From Delphinus delphis (taxonomy: Eukaryota > Chordata > Mammalia > Artiodactyla > Delphinidae): DNA of 64,000 nucleotides. Location of the stretch: assembly GCF_949987515.2 (NCBI RefSeq), contig NC_082691.1, positions 59,775,740-59,839,739 on the forward strand, written 5' to 3'. The notes below the pieces were generated by a model. It ran no database searches. It was not told the DNA's origin and saw only the letters and a program-made list of their open reading frames with translations. A program made the position numbers and the translations under genes. Position 1 is the stretch's first letter. Every line of letters starts with the position of its first letter. Below, in pieces: positions 45,575 to 56,768 of the stretch.

Positions 45575-47190
45575 TTCCCATTTTATAGATGGAGAAGCTG
45601 AGAGACTGATACTGTGTTCGTTAATTAGAAGGTGATCAGTGTGAGCTAAAAGCTCGTGTTTATTAGTGCCTAAATATAAGCACTGCTCTGGATGGCTTCC
45701 AGATGGGGAGTTCCCAATTGTGTATATTATTGCATTTGTCTTTGAATTTATAAATAATGTTCTTTCTGATACTTTTCCATGCATTATTTTTGCATCAATG
45801 ATTTCTCTGCTAACTCTTACTTCCCAGCTTCAGGCTACATGTACAGACCTGGACTGATTAACAAATACATATGGGTATATCAACCTCTTAACATGGGATC
45901 TGCTCTAAAAGTTGCTGGAGACATCTGTTACAAACCTGTGTTTTTGGTGGTATCTAGGGAAACTTTCTTCAGGCTAGTTTGTGATTGACTGTTAGAGGAC
46001 TTTGTGGAGAGACTATGAGATTAAAGATGTAAACTGTTAAACTCTTTTGGGTATTGAAAGGAAAGGGTTTTAGGTATTCATTTATTGAGCAAAATAGACT
46101 TTAGCCCTAGCTCTTGAATTGTCTTTAATAAAACATTTTAACTCTTGTTTTACCAGTGTCCTGTCTTCATACTTGACCTGGAGCCATGTGCTTTGGAGTA
46201 TTCGGTTTTTGTTTTCTCCTAATAATGACTAGGGTTGGACTTAGTCATTTGCAGTCTCTGTCTACACCTCTGTATTTTCAGTGGATGAGATACAAGGTGG
46301 GATTAATAGTGTGATCTGTGACCAGTGCCAGGGAGGGGCCACTTTGGGTCCCTTTCTAAGCATTATACTAACGTTAAAGTAATTTTAATGACCACACATA
46401 TATGTGGTTACGGTGGTTAAACTTGTATATAAACAAAAACCTTAGCCGGTGAAGACCAGGATGTTATTGGCATATATACTTGTAAATGTGATTATCATCT
46501 TTTTTAGGATGCCCATGGATAAATTGTTCCTCCTTTTGAGCAATTGATTTAGATACACATATTGGTGATTAAAAGATATTGATAGATTAAAAAAATTGAA
46601 GCCATCTTTTAAGACACTCTTCTTTTCTAATAAGGCCTGCCTAAGCTCACATTGTTTACAATTTCATCTTCCAGCTTTGTGAAGCCAGATGACTAACAAC
46701 CACCATTCTAGTGCTGTGTCGGTGGATGTCATCAAAGATGATGGTGCACAGTGTTTTGGCACCACGAAGCAGCGTGTAATTTGAAATTGTACTTTTTGCT
46801 AAATACCCATGCTAATCTTCAAACCATTCAAAACATTAAAAAACAAAACAAAACAGTGATCCCTTCCCATTGGATGGAGGTAGTTCTGGCAGAGAAGCAC
46901 AAGTATTTTTTTCATGTGCCTCAGAAGCACTCAGAAAAATCAGGGAAGGAAAAAAATTACACATAATTGCTTGATATGCCCTTTTGGGAGGGACATTCTT
47001 AAGACAGGCAGGTTAACCCTTTAACTCAAGATTCATTTTTACCCTTTCCAGGAAATATGCTTTTTTTTTTTTTAAATTCCTGAAGCAAAAAAACTGTAGT
47101 ATCTTTAAAAGGAAGGCTGTAAATGGATGCTTAATCTTTATTTAACATTTAGCAGATATTTTAGGAGGTATATTTAGGAACTCTTATATT
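45575..47190. other. Unassigned sequence
   Basis: Starts with about 50 bp of MIR-like text (attttatagatggagaagctgagag). The remainder has no recognised feature. Confidence 0.35.
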
Positions 47191-47196
47191 CCTTTA

Positions 47197-47257
47197 CATA
47201 GTTCTTGTTATTTAAGAACTATGATTTTATTTAAGAACTATGTACTTAAGAACTATG
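47197..47257. repeat. Inverted repeat plus three direct repeats
   Basis: catagttctt at 47197-47206 pairs perfectly with aagaactatg at 47214-47223 across a 7-base loop. ttaagaactatg then recurs at 47231-47242 and 47246-47257. Confidence 0.9.
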
Positions 47258-47279
47258 TATTTTATTATTGAAAAATAGA

Positions 47280-47402
47280 GGATTCTGGAGATTGGTTGCA
47301 CGACAGTGTGAATATACTGAACACTACTGAACTGTGTACTTGAAAATTGTTAACACAGTAAATTTTGCTATGTGTATTTTACCATGATTTAAACAAAAAG
47401 GA
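47280..47402 (+). repeat. L1 LINE 3' UTR fragment
   Basis: 'ctggagattggttgcacgacagtgtgaatatactgaacactactgaactgtgtacttgaaaattgtt' and 'gtgtattttaccatgattt' with an A-rich end are L1 3' UTR text. Confidence 0.8.
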
Positions 47403-47875
47403 GGGATAAGGTTTGCTTGTACCCATTCCCAGGATAGAGAAACAGAAGGCATAGACCACTTGTTCTAAGTTAGGTATAGCAGCTTTAGTGTCTTAATGGG
47501 AGGAACAGAAATCTAAAGAGGACTTCTGTACTTCAGGCCAATACAGAGAGGTGACAGATGTGCGATGTGATTCTGACATACTGGAAAATCCAGGGAGGAC
47601 AATAATTAGATACGCGGCTCAGATTGTCTCTTTTCTGGAGACTGGCTCGGATCTGGATGCATCCTGTATATAGAAAGCTGTATCATTTAGTTTGAAAATC
47701 ACACACCATTTGGCATTATTTAAATATCTCTCTTTGTATTGACTTGATTGCCTTTCTCAGTGCAAGGATATGTTCAACTAAGAGCAATGAAAAAACAGAG
47801 CCTTTGGTTTCTGTAAGGGAATAGAAACCCACACCTCTCCTCCCCTTCCCCCCTTTCCTTCCTTCCTGCCTTTAT
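47403..47875. other. Unassigned sequence
   Basis: No recognised feature. Confidence 0.3.
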
Positions 47876-47876
47876 C

Positions 47877-48205
47877 AGCTATTTACCGAGCATCTATTAC
47901 GTGCCAGGTACTAGGGATACATGATCGAAACCCAACGCAGTCCCTCTCCTCCCAAATCTTAACCGGTAGGAGAGACACCAAATAGGTCCTTGCAACAGAA
48001 TGTTGTGGGAGGGTGAGGGGATGCAGGTCTGGAGGCAGAAAGCCCAGTGAGGGTTCTAGTGTGGTTGTCCAGACAAGAGGTGATGGTGGCTTGGGCTGGG
48101 ATGGTGCCAGATTCAAAAGCCATTTAAGAAATAGGATCAATATGACTGGAGAATTGATTAACTATTCGATAAGGGAAGGGAGAGGGGTTTATTCATTCTA
48201 AGGGA
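47877..48205 (-). repeat. L2 LINE 3' part, reversed
   Basis: 'cgagcatctattacgtgccaggtactagggatacatgatcgaaaccc', 'aggagagac' and further on 'tgtggttgtccagacaagaggtgatggtggcttggg' are reversed L2 3'-end and ORF2-end wording. Confidence 0.72.
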
Positions 48206-48502
48206 AGAGGGAGCCAGGCAGGAGAAGCCTGACCCAGTAATGAAGTCTGGACTGTCCTTTGTGGTGGTAGAGGAGGGGAGGGTTTCTGGCCCGGTGCCCC
48301 ATGGGCTTGTGTCAGAGTCCTTGGAAGAGAACAAAAAATAACTGTGAACAAAAACTCAAAGAGCCACTATAACTAAAAGCTGTAGTGCAGGTGTTGGGTT
48401 GCAAGGCAGTGCAGCTTTGGCGTTTTGTGTCAGAGAGAGGGGCCTCACCCCTCAAGACAGCCACAGCTCTGGCACTCGGGGGGTCCAGTGCATGGCCAGG
48501 TA
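48206..48502. other. Unassigned sequence
   Basis: No recognised feature. Confidence 0.3.
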
Positions 48503-48853
48503 TATTAGTTTGCTAGGCCTGCTGTAACAAAGTACCATAAACTGGGTGGCTTAAACGATAGAAATTTATTCTCTCACAGTTCTGGAGGCTAGAAGTCCAA
48601 AATCAAGATGTCAGCAGGATTGGTTCCTTCGGAGGGCTGTGTGGGAAAATTGTTCCAAGTCTCTCTCTTCGGCTTGTGGATGGCTGTCTTCGTGTCCGAA
48701 TTTCCCCTTTTTATAAAGATGCCTATCATATTGGAGTAGGGCCCACCCTGAAGAGCTCACTTTACTTTGACTACCTCTGTAAAGACTTTATCTCCTATTA
48801 AAGTCACATTCTAGGGTACTGGAGATTTGGGGGACACAATTCAGCCCATAACA
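48503..48853 (-). repeat. MLT1-like MaLR LTR, reversed
   Basis: Starts 'tattagtttgctaggcctgctgtaacaaagtaccataaactgggtggctt', contains 'ctctcacagttctggaggctagaagtccaaaatcaagatgtcagcagg', and ends 'gggggacacaattcagcccataaca', the full reversed order of an ERVL-MaLR LTR. No internal part is attached, so this is a solo LTR. Exact subfamily not assigned. Confidence 0.88.
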
Positions 48854-48859
48854 GTAAGT

Positions 48860-49480
48860 ATGCCCATCAAGAAGGTAGCACCCAGGGCAAGTAGTACTGG
48901 GACCCTAAGGGAGCTGGCAGGTTGGGAGTTGTGGGAATCATAACCAGACATTTTTTTAGCACATGTTTAAAATAGACTTCTGATGGACCCCCAGAAAAAC
49001 TTAGAACAAGCCTTCAGAGATGGGGGTCTATACATTACCAGGAATGGACAAAGTCAACAAAACAAGTCCATACTTTAAAATAGGTGTATATATATTACAC
49101 TGATGAATGAATTTGCTGATGTGGCCATTGTCCTTGGTTTGGCCTTGAATTTGTCTTCAGAGTTTGTGAAAGAGCAATGCCAAAAGGGCAGCACCAACTT
49201 TTAACCTTGAGAACAAAGAATGAAATACAACTGTAGTTTGTCACCCTGCCAGGCTTAACAACCGTTGTTTTGATGTGTTAATATTTACAGACAAGGACAA
49301 AAGCCACCAGTTCCCATAAGCAACAGACACATCAAGTTGAACATAGGTGTTTCAATGCAGGAAGAGAAGTAATTCTGCTTTTCTAATTGTTGATGGCCAA
49401 TTTATGCCTGTGCGCTACCTCTGTTTTACACAATGAAAGCACAGAAGACAAAATTTCGTGTTTTAAAAACATATCATCCT
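48860..49480. other. Unassigned sequence
   Basis: No recognised exon or repeat. Confidence 0.3.
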
Positions 49481-49628
49481 AAAAAGACAAATAACCAATT
49501 TAAAAATGGGCAAAGGATCATCTGAATAGACAGTTCTACAAAGAAGATATACAAGTGGCCAGTAAGCACATGAAAAGATGTTCAACATCACTAGCTATCA
49601 GGGAAATGCAAACCAAAACCACAGTGAG

Positions 49629-49844
49629 GGCTTCCCTGGTGGCGCAGTGGTTGAGAGTCCGCCTGCTGATTCAGGGGACGCGGGTTCGTGCCCCGGTCTG
49701 GGAAGATCCCACATGCCGTGGAGCGGCTGGGCCTGTGAGCCATGGCCACTGAGCCTGCGCATCCGGAGCCTGTGCTCCGCGACAGGAGAGGCCACAACAG
49801 TGACAGGCCCGCGTACCGCAAAAAAAAAAAAAAAAACAAACAAA
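49629..49844 (+). mobile_element. CHR-2-type SINE inside L1
   Basis: Complete: 'ggcttccctggtggcgcagtgg' to 'gaggcc...cgcgtaccgc' and a long A-tail ending aaacaaacaaa. 9-bp repeat cacagtgag at 49620-49628 and 49845-49853; removing it restores the L1 phrase 'aaccacagtgagattaccacttc'. Confidence 0.96.
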
Positions 49845-50449
49845 CACAGTGAGATTACCACTTCACACCCACTAGGATGACTATAATGAAAATGACAGAC
49901 AATAGCAAGTGTTGATGAGGATGTGGAGAACTGGGAGCCCTCATACGTTGCTGGTGGGATTGTCAGGTGGTACAGTCACTTTGAAAAACAGTCTGGCAAT
50001 TCCTCAAAAAATTAAACATAAACCTTATGATCTACCAATTCCACTCCTTGGTATACACCCAAGAGAAATGAAAACATATGTCCACACAAAAACTTGTACA
50101 TAAATGTTCAGAGCAGGGTTATTCATAATAGGCAAAACATGGAAATAACCCAAAGTCCATCAACTGATGAGTAGATAAACAAAATGTGGTATATCTATAT
50201 GTTGGAAAATTATTTGGTCATAAAAAGAAATGAAGTAATGCTATGTACTACAACATGCATGAATCTTGAAAACATTGTGCTGAGAAACAAAACCCAGACA
50301 CAAAGGGGTCTATATTGTATGACTCATTTATATGAAAGGTCCAGAATAGCCAAATCTATGGAGACAGAAGGTAGATTAGTGGTTGCCTAGGGCTGAGGGT
50401 GGGGCTGGGGACTCGGGGGTGACTACTGAGGGAAGTGGGTTTTCTTCTT

Positions 50450-50826
50450 TTTTATACATTTATTTATTTTGTTTATTTATTTTTGGCTGCATTGGGTCTT
50501 CGTTGCTGCGGGTGGGCTTTCTCCAGTTGCAGCGAATGGGAGCTACTCTTCGTTGAGGTGCATGGGCTTCTCATTGTGGTGGCTTCTCATTGTGGAACAC
50601 GGGCTCTAGGCACGTGGACTTCAGTAGTTGTGGTGCGTGGGCTCAGTAGTTGTGGCTCGCGGGCTCAGTAGTTATGGCTCACAGGCTCTAGAGTGCAGGC
50701 TCAGTAGTTGTGGTGCATGGGCTTAGTTGCTCTGTGGCATGTGGGATCTTCCTGGACCAGGGCTCGAACCCATGTCCCCTGCATTGGCAGGTGGATTCTT
50801 AACCACTGTGCCACCAGGGAAGCCCT
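50450..50826 (-). mobile_element. CHR-1-type SINE inside L1, expanded form
   Basis: Reversed copy with an 11-bp duplication gttttcttctt at 50439-50449 and 50827-50837. At about 377 bp it is longer than its relatives because the internal ~22-bp unit 'ctcagtagttgtggc...gtggg' occurs at least four times. Confidence 0.95.
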
Positions 50827-50994
50827 GTTTTCTTCTTGAGTTGATGAAAATGTTCTAAAATTTATTGTGGTGATAGTTGCACAAACCTGTGAATGAATAT
50901 TCTAAGGCCATTGAATTGTAAACTTTAAGTGGGTGAATTGTATGATATGTGAATTATATATCTCTATAAGCTGTTAAAAAGAGATAACACATCA

Positions 50995-51530
50995 TGGAGA
51001 AAAATACAGGATGCTAAAGTTAGTTAGACTATATGCCAACTACGGTATTTTGATCCAACAATTTCTCTACATATTTGGGATATATAAAGATGAGCTGTGG
51101 AGAAAGGTAGGTAAGAGCATTACAGACCTTGGTAATAGGAACAGTCAACTACTAAAAATCTTACAGCGTATGCCATGTGTCTCCAGCCCATGCCTCTCTC
51201 CCGGGCCATGAATCCTGACTTCTAGCTTCACCTTGACCATTTTTTCCTAGATGGGCTGCTGCTGTTCCTTACTTTTCAAATTGTTCAGACATGATCTAAT
51301 CCTCATACCATTTCTCCTTCTGACATACCCATTTCAGTGGGGGCCAAAATCATCCTCTGAGCCCCCAGCTTGAACCTTCATGACAGTTGCTGACTTTGCC
51401 TTTTCCCTTGGCCATCATGAACATGTCACTGCCCATTCTTCTAGATCCCACATGAACCGTGTCCTGTGATCCTTACCCTTCTGCCCTGTCTTTCTTCTCC
51501 ACCAGTTCCTTCTCTGAACTGATAATTAAG
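50995..51530. other. Unassigned sequence
   Basis: The second half (51180-51500) is C+T-rich and somewhat L2 ORF2-like, but I cannot fix it. Confidence 0.3.
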
Positions 51531-51534
51531 GGGA

Positions 51535-51725
51535 ACAGAATGATTTATTGAGTCTTTACTGAACCTACTCTTTCGATCTACCATGTCATCCTTCCTAACA
51601 AACCTACCTAGGAGCTGGAGTTATCCCTTTTATAGATGAGGAAAGCGAGGCCCAGAGGTTGACTGACAAGCCAGATAATGTGACAAAACCAGTAAATGGA
51701 GGCGTTGGAGTTTGGAACCATTTTG
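51535..51725 (-). repeat. MIR SINE, reversed
   Basis: 'cctacctaggagctggagttatcccttttatagatgaggaaagcgaggcccagaggttgact' and 'gtaaatggaggcgttggagtttggaacc' are reversed MIR. Confidence 0.8.
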
Positions 51726-51779
51726 TTTGGTCCCTGAGCTCAGACTCTTTCCATTCTGACTACTAAATGAATTTTTCTA

Positions 51780-52262
51780 CTTTATGGCTCTGAACTTCTC
51801 ATTTCCCTGCTCAAGAGCCTTTACAAGCATTTGTTTTAAGACCTCTAGGCTAACGCCAGCCACCATCCCGGTGGGTATATGCCATATTCAAGCCAGACCC
51901 ATAATTAACTCTTATTTGTGTTGAGTGCCTCTCGGCCATGTTCAGACTCTCATCTTCCCTGGAACACCTGTTCTTGTCTCCTAACCCCTCACTTGTGGAA
52001 ACACTCATCTCCAGATCTCTCAAACCAAAAACTGAATGCAAAATTAATTAATTCCTTTGTGCTTTGTTAATATTTTTCTTGGGACTAAAAAAAGTCATAT
52101 TGTGGTTATTTTGGGGTTTGTCATAAATTCCTTCTCCTGGATCATCAGCTCCATCACAGCAGGAATTGCCTTTTGCTCAGTTTTGATTTCCCTCACAGAA
52201 CCTAACATATAGTCCCTTACACAGAGTCGCTGGTTAATTAACCCTGAGTGAATTGATTATCA
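51780..52262 (+). repeat. L2 LINE 3' end
   Basis: 'ttctcatttccctgctcaagagcctttacaagc' recalls the L2 segment 'tcactcctctgctcaaaaccctccaatggc'. From 52,140 the text 'atcatcagctccatcacagcaggaattgcc...cctaacatatagtcccttacacagagtcgctggttaattaaccctgag' is the L2 3' terminus. Confidence 0.6.
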
Positions 52263-52439
52263 GGATACTCAAACATTGTTCTTTGTCATGAATTTCCTGT
52301 TACCAGCATGACATGTTTGATGTCTGGTGAGTGTTCCTGGGAGGACCAGCCTAGGGCGATTCTTTAAGTGTATTGATGGACGTTTCCATAGCTTAAAAAC
52401 TATTGTAATAGCATTTTAGAACTCCAAAAATGGGGCGAG

Positions 52440-52745
52440 ATGAGTAAATCACATTGGTTTTCACAACCCTAGGGAATAACTGATTTTTTCATTTGTCCAG
52501 AGATGAACGTAATTTTTAAACAGTTTCAATCAGAACATAGACACATTTAAAAATTCTGCTTCCTTCACTTAAAATTATACCACAGACATTTTTTTCATGT
52601 TGCTACATAGTTTTCAAAACTATGATTATGCGTCATATTCCATTGAGTTGCTGTACCGTAATTTCTTAACCATCCCCTATTGTTTGACATTTAAGTTTGC
52701 TGTGGAATTTTTTTTTTTTTATGATTATAAAAAACACATGACCAA
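52440..52745 (-). repeat. L1M LINE 3' fragment, reversed
   Basis: 'ttcacttaaaattataccacagacatttttttcatgttgctacatag' and 'tcatattccattgagttgctgtaccgtaatttcttaaccatcccctattgtttgacatttaag' are reversed old L1 text. Confidence 0.8.
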
Positions 52746-53438
52746 TCTTTTGGCAAGAGGAATATGTACTCTGAAGAAGACCTTCATCTCCTTCCCCTTA
52801 TGCTGGTTGAAAAATCTTCCTTTAGAGTTGAGCCTAGGCAAGATTATGACTGAGTCAAGGTTTGTCTTGGGCACCCTCACATTCTTTTTATTCCTTTTAT
52901 TTCTGCCCCCCTTTCTCTCAGCACATTCTGTTCCACCACAGTGCCTGTCACAGAACCTCAGGGCTATCTTCCTCCCCCAGACCCTGACCTGTCTACCATA
53001 AACCCTACCCTTCTTCTCCCTCCTCCTGACCAGTCTTCTCTCTCCTTCTCTTGTTTCTCCAGAACCTCGATCTTAGTAAAATATTAGACATAATCAGTTT
53101 CCTAGGAGTTTGTAATTTTATGTGATCTGGAGATGGCCATGTGGTAGCCCAAAAAAGTACATCATTAACTGTGTACCTTTGCCCTCTTCCGCTAGAACTC
53201 TCCCAGGTTCTATGGGTATGGCAGGGCATCAACAGACAACATCTCTATACAACTAGAGAGGCATCATACAGCAGTTAAGTGCCAAAAAGAAAGATGAAGC
53301 CAGGGAAATGGATACAGTGTGCTCTTTCATCTTTCCAGATGGAGTAGGTGAGAAGGTGACTGAGAAGGTGACTTCTGAGAAGGTGACTTATAAGTAGAGA
53401 GCTTTTGAAATGAGGGAGCAATTCCTGTGGAGATCTGG
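52746..53438. other. Unassigned, with a three-unit tandem repeat
   Basis: gagaaggtgac occurs at 53350-53360, 53362-53372 and 53377-53387. A 134-codon frame ending at 53001 covers the T+C-rich left part and shows no domain. Confidence 0.4.
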
Positions 53439-53439
53439 A

Positions 53440-53975
53440 GAAAGAGCTTTTGGGCAAAGGGAGCTGCTCATACTAAGGCCCTGGTGTGAAAGCAGGGATG
53501 GAGACAGTAAGGAGGTGGGTGGCCACATCATGTAGGGGCTTGCAGACCATGCTATGAACATTGGATATTAATCTCAGCAATAAAGGAAGCCATTGGAGAG
53601 TTTTGAGAAGAGAATTCATCACTTCTAAAGACCTCCATTGTTATGGTTGAAGAACAGACTGTATAGGGGGTAGGGGGGCAATGGGGAGACCTGTTAGGAG
53701 GAAGAGACCATGGCGGCTTGGAGTAGATGATTTTGAGAAGGAGTTTGGCTAATGGCTAATTTTGAAGGTAAAGGCTGAAATGATTTGCTGACAGATTGGG
53801 TGTGGGGATAAGCAAGAAGTCAGGGAGGGTGCTAAGGTTTTTGACCTGAGACACTGGGAGGATAGAGTTGCCATCAACAGATGGGATGTGGAAGGTTTGG
53901 TGGGAAAGACAAAGAACTTGATTTGGGGCATGTTATGTGTGAGGAGGCTTCCAGTAGACAGTGGGATGCTGCCAC
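53440..53975 (-). repeat. L2 LINE ORF2 fragment, reversed
   Basis: 'ggtgggtggccacatcatgtaggggcttgcagaccatgctatgaac', 'aaggaagccattggagagttttgag' and 'gatttggggcatgttatgtgtgaggagg' are the reverse complement of consecutive L2 ORF2 blocks. Confidence 0.8.
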
Positions 53976-54009
53976 TTAGGGAAGGGTTTGGGGCTGCAGA
54001 GGCAAGATC

Positions 54010-54440
54010 ACAGTCTTTGGCATCATCTAGGCCAGCCTCATCTCACAGCACACAGCCCCAATCACAGTGGAATTTCAGGTGCTTGAAAGCACCAAGCCTT
54101 TGTCAGCTGCGGGGTCTTTGCATATGCTGTGCCCTCTGTCTAGACCATTACAGCCTGGATAACTGCTACTTTCCCCTGGTTCCCTACTCTAAATTCGGTC
54201 CCCCTATTAAATTCTCAAGCTACCCTGAACTTTTCCTTCATTCATTTACTGTTTTCAAATGTATATTCCTTTAAGTGATTTTTAATTTTTAAAACTTTAA
54301 AATCCATATGTCCCAGTAGAATCTAAATTCTGAAACGTCAGGGGTCATGCATGATTGGTTCATCACCATTTTTCCAACATCTAGTGCTGGCACATTGCAG
54401 ATACTTCTTCAATATTTGCTAAATGAGTGTATGACTGTTA
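54010..54440 (+). repeat. L2 LINE 3' end, plus strand
   Basis: 'ggggtctttgcatatgctgtgccctctgtctagacc', 'ctaccctgaacttttccttc', 'gtagaatctaaattctgaaacgtcaggggtcatgc' and 'atctagtgctggcacattgcagatacttcttcaatatttgctaaatgagtg' give the L2 terminal order. Confidence 0.8.
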
Positions 54441-54444
54441 TTAA

Positions 54445-55300
54445 TTTATTACCTTATATATGATACGTTGCAGTTCCTCCGTTTTGTAATCATATAGTAT
54501 AGTTCCAAGGGTAATCGTACCTAATGATTTTCTTATCTTCTTAAAACGTAGACTAATTTATTATTTCATGGCTCCATGTGTTTCTTGTGAACAAACACTT
54601 TTTTATTAGGTAACAGTGAGTAGAGGCTGGACTGTGGTTGAAGACTGAATGGATCACTTGACTGTGAAACTTTGAAAAGAAAAGGAATTTAAGGCTTATA
54701 TAAACCTCCCAATCAAAATCCCCCCACCTCCTGTTTCCTTATCAGCAGTTTTGTTGCATTTCTATGGAATCCTCTATCTGGCATCGCCTGAGATTATTTT
54801 ATCATGACCTTTGACAAGACCTATTACTTCCTACTCACCATGTTTATTGGGGGACAGAGGCCAGGCATGGCGGGGGAGGGGTGGGAGCATTGTGGGGGAG
54901 TGATGGGGGTCTGGGTTGGCTGATGACCTTCTTTGGTGGCTCTTGGAAAGGTCCGTTGTCTCCAGCCTCATCCTGGAAGATTATAGGAAATGATATAATC
55001 ATTTGTGAGGGAAGAGGTCTGATTTACCGAGAAAGGGTTGTTTGCTTTGAGTTTCTGTTTTTGGTGGTGTCGACCTATATGAAAAACAGGATTAAATTAG
55101 AGATTTTTCTCTTTACTGTCTTTAAAGCTAGAGTGAGCTTTCAGAGGAGGCTGTGTCGTTTGGGAAACACAGATACTGGTTCCATGAATCGATACTGGTG
55201 TGTGACACAGTTATATGTAGAAACTGATTGGTAGATTGATTGATTGATATATGTCAATTGGAGAACTTCATGAAAAAAGTCACCGTCTTTATAGAGAACA
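54445..55300. other. Unassigned sequence
   Basis: No recognised exon or repeat. The 117-codon frame at 54881-55234 has no domain. A short gatt repeat lies at 55232-55247. Confidence 0.35.
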
Positions 55301-55307
55301 TTGTTGT

Positions 55308-55560
55308 GGGAGAGACCCACTCAACAAATATATGTTAAGTGCTAGACATTGGGGAAAAGCGGTGAACAAGGTAGAGAAGGTCCTTGCTTTCGTGGAAGTC
55401 ATGAAATCTACTGAATCTCAGTCTCCTTATCTGTAAGATAGAGATCATAATCATACCTACTTCATAAACTTTTCAAGAGTAGCAAATGCCTCTCAATGTG
55501 AAAACACCAGCTGGATTTAAAAATGCTATATACGTTATGAGTGGCTATTATGATTAATGT
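55308..55560. repeat. Reversed L2 3' end followed by MIR
   Basis: 55308-55405 reads 'ctcaacaaatatatgttaagtgctagacattggggaaaagcggtgaacaaggtagagaaggtccttgc' (reversed L2 end). From 55415 'gaatctcagtctccttatctgtaagatagagatcataatcatacctacttcataa' is MIR on the plus strand. Confidence 0.65.
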
Positions 55561-55727
55561 ACCAAATATAGTTATTATTCCCTTTGAGAATAAATCCTGA
55601 TTAATTATTTCTAGTTCTGAATATCCTATATCCCCATGCGACCTGATTTTATCCTTATAATTTGGGGAGCTAAGCTTCCTTTCATTACAATCCTAATGGT
55701 AAGAAAAGAAAATGCCAAGTATATAGT

Positions 55728-56372
55728 TGTATTAGTTAGCTATTGCTGTGTATCAAATGAGCCCCCCCCCCCCACCAACATATATTTATTAAGTCAGAGT
55801 TTCTGTGGGTCAGGAATCTGGCTGTGGCTTAGCTGGGTCCTCTGGCTCAGGGTCTCACAAGGCTGTAATCAAGATGTTGGCCAGATCTGCAGCCATCCTG
55901 AGCCTCAACTAAGGGAGGATATACTTCTAAACTCACATGGCTGTTGCAGGCCTCAAGTTCCACGTGCAAGCTTTTTTGTATGGCTGTTGGCAGGGTAAGA
56001 GTAAGCAAGGTTCTAAGAGGGAGAAAGCGAGAGATGGAAGTCACAGTCCTTTTGGTAATTTAACTGCAGAGACACAATATCCCATTAAATTTGCCATATT
56101 CTTTTTTTTTTAATGTTTATTTATTTATTTATTTTTGGCTGTGCCATGCAGCTTGCGGGATCTTAGTTCCCCGAGCAGGGATTGAACCCAGGCCCCTGGC
56201 AGTGAAAGCACTGAGTCCTAACCATTGGACCTCCAGGGAATTCCCACATTTGCCATATTCTGTTTGTTAGAAACAAGTCAATAGGCCCAGCCGGTATTCA
56301 GGGGAGGAGATTACACACATGTATATCGTAAGATTGGGATAATTAGGAGACATCTCAAAGACTGTCCGATAT
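55728..56372 (-). repeat. Old LTR-type repeat split by a SINE
   Basis: 'tattagttagctattgctgtgtatcaaatgag', 'cagagtttctgtgggtcaggaatctggctgtggcttagctgggtcctctggctcagggtctcacaaggctg' and, after the SINE, 'atttgccatattctgtttgttagaaacaagtc...ggggaggagattacaca' are parts of one widespread mammalian repeat, probably MaLR/ERVL-class; the subfamily is not assigned. A C-run of about 13 lies near 55,762. Confidence 0.7.
56103..56247 (-). mobile_element. CHR-lineage SINE, short old type, reversed
   Basis: T-rich left end with ttta repeats, 'ttttggctgtgccatgcagcttgcgggatcttagttccccgagcagggattgaaccc', ending 'ctccagggaattccc'. 14-bp duplication atttgccatattct at 56089-56102 and 56248-56261. Confidence 0.93.
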
Positions 56373-56749
56373 AGCAGTACTTGTAAATAATACTATGAGT
56401 TGATGCTGTAGTTATGGCATTAATAATGTTACACTTTTTGAAATGAAAGAAATAAGAGAAATAAGCACCATGACTTCCTTAAGACACAATAATTAGGACA
56501 GACAAGGGAGGTTGATGTTGGAAACGTCTAGATTTTGAATTGTGACCAATAAAGAATCCTGGTTCATTCTTTTGTTTCTGCCTTTGGCTCATGCTTGGAC
56601 ATTTATAACCTCTGTATTTTTCAGGAAAGCATTTGAAAGGTACTTTCTAAATATTGGAGGTAAACAAAGGTCAGTCTTTTCTAAGCAAGAATACCAAATT
56701 AAAAATAGGTTAATTTTAATTTGCCATTTCACAGGATTGTTAAGTCACG
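56373..56749. other. Unassigned sequence
   Basis: No recognised feature. Confidence 0.3.
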
Positions 56750-56768
56750 TGTTCACTTGATTACTTTT

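Larger units (their letters stand above)
49485..50990 (+). mobile_element. L1 LINE 3' end carrying two SINE insertions
   Basis: 'caatttaaaaatgggcaaaggatc', 'ttcaacatcactagctatcagggaaatgcaaacc', 'ccactaggatgactataatg', 'gatctaccaattccactccttggtatacacccaag' and 'ataaactgatgagtag'-like text are the ORF2 C-terminal region. After 50838 the 3' UTR follows (gttgatgaaaatgttctaaaatttattgtgg). SINEs occupy 49629-49844 and 50450-50826. Without them the element is about 0.9 kb and 5'-truncated. Confidence 0.92.
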
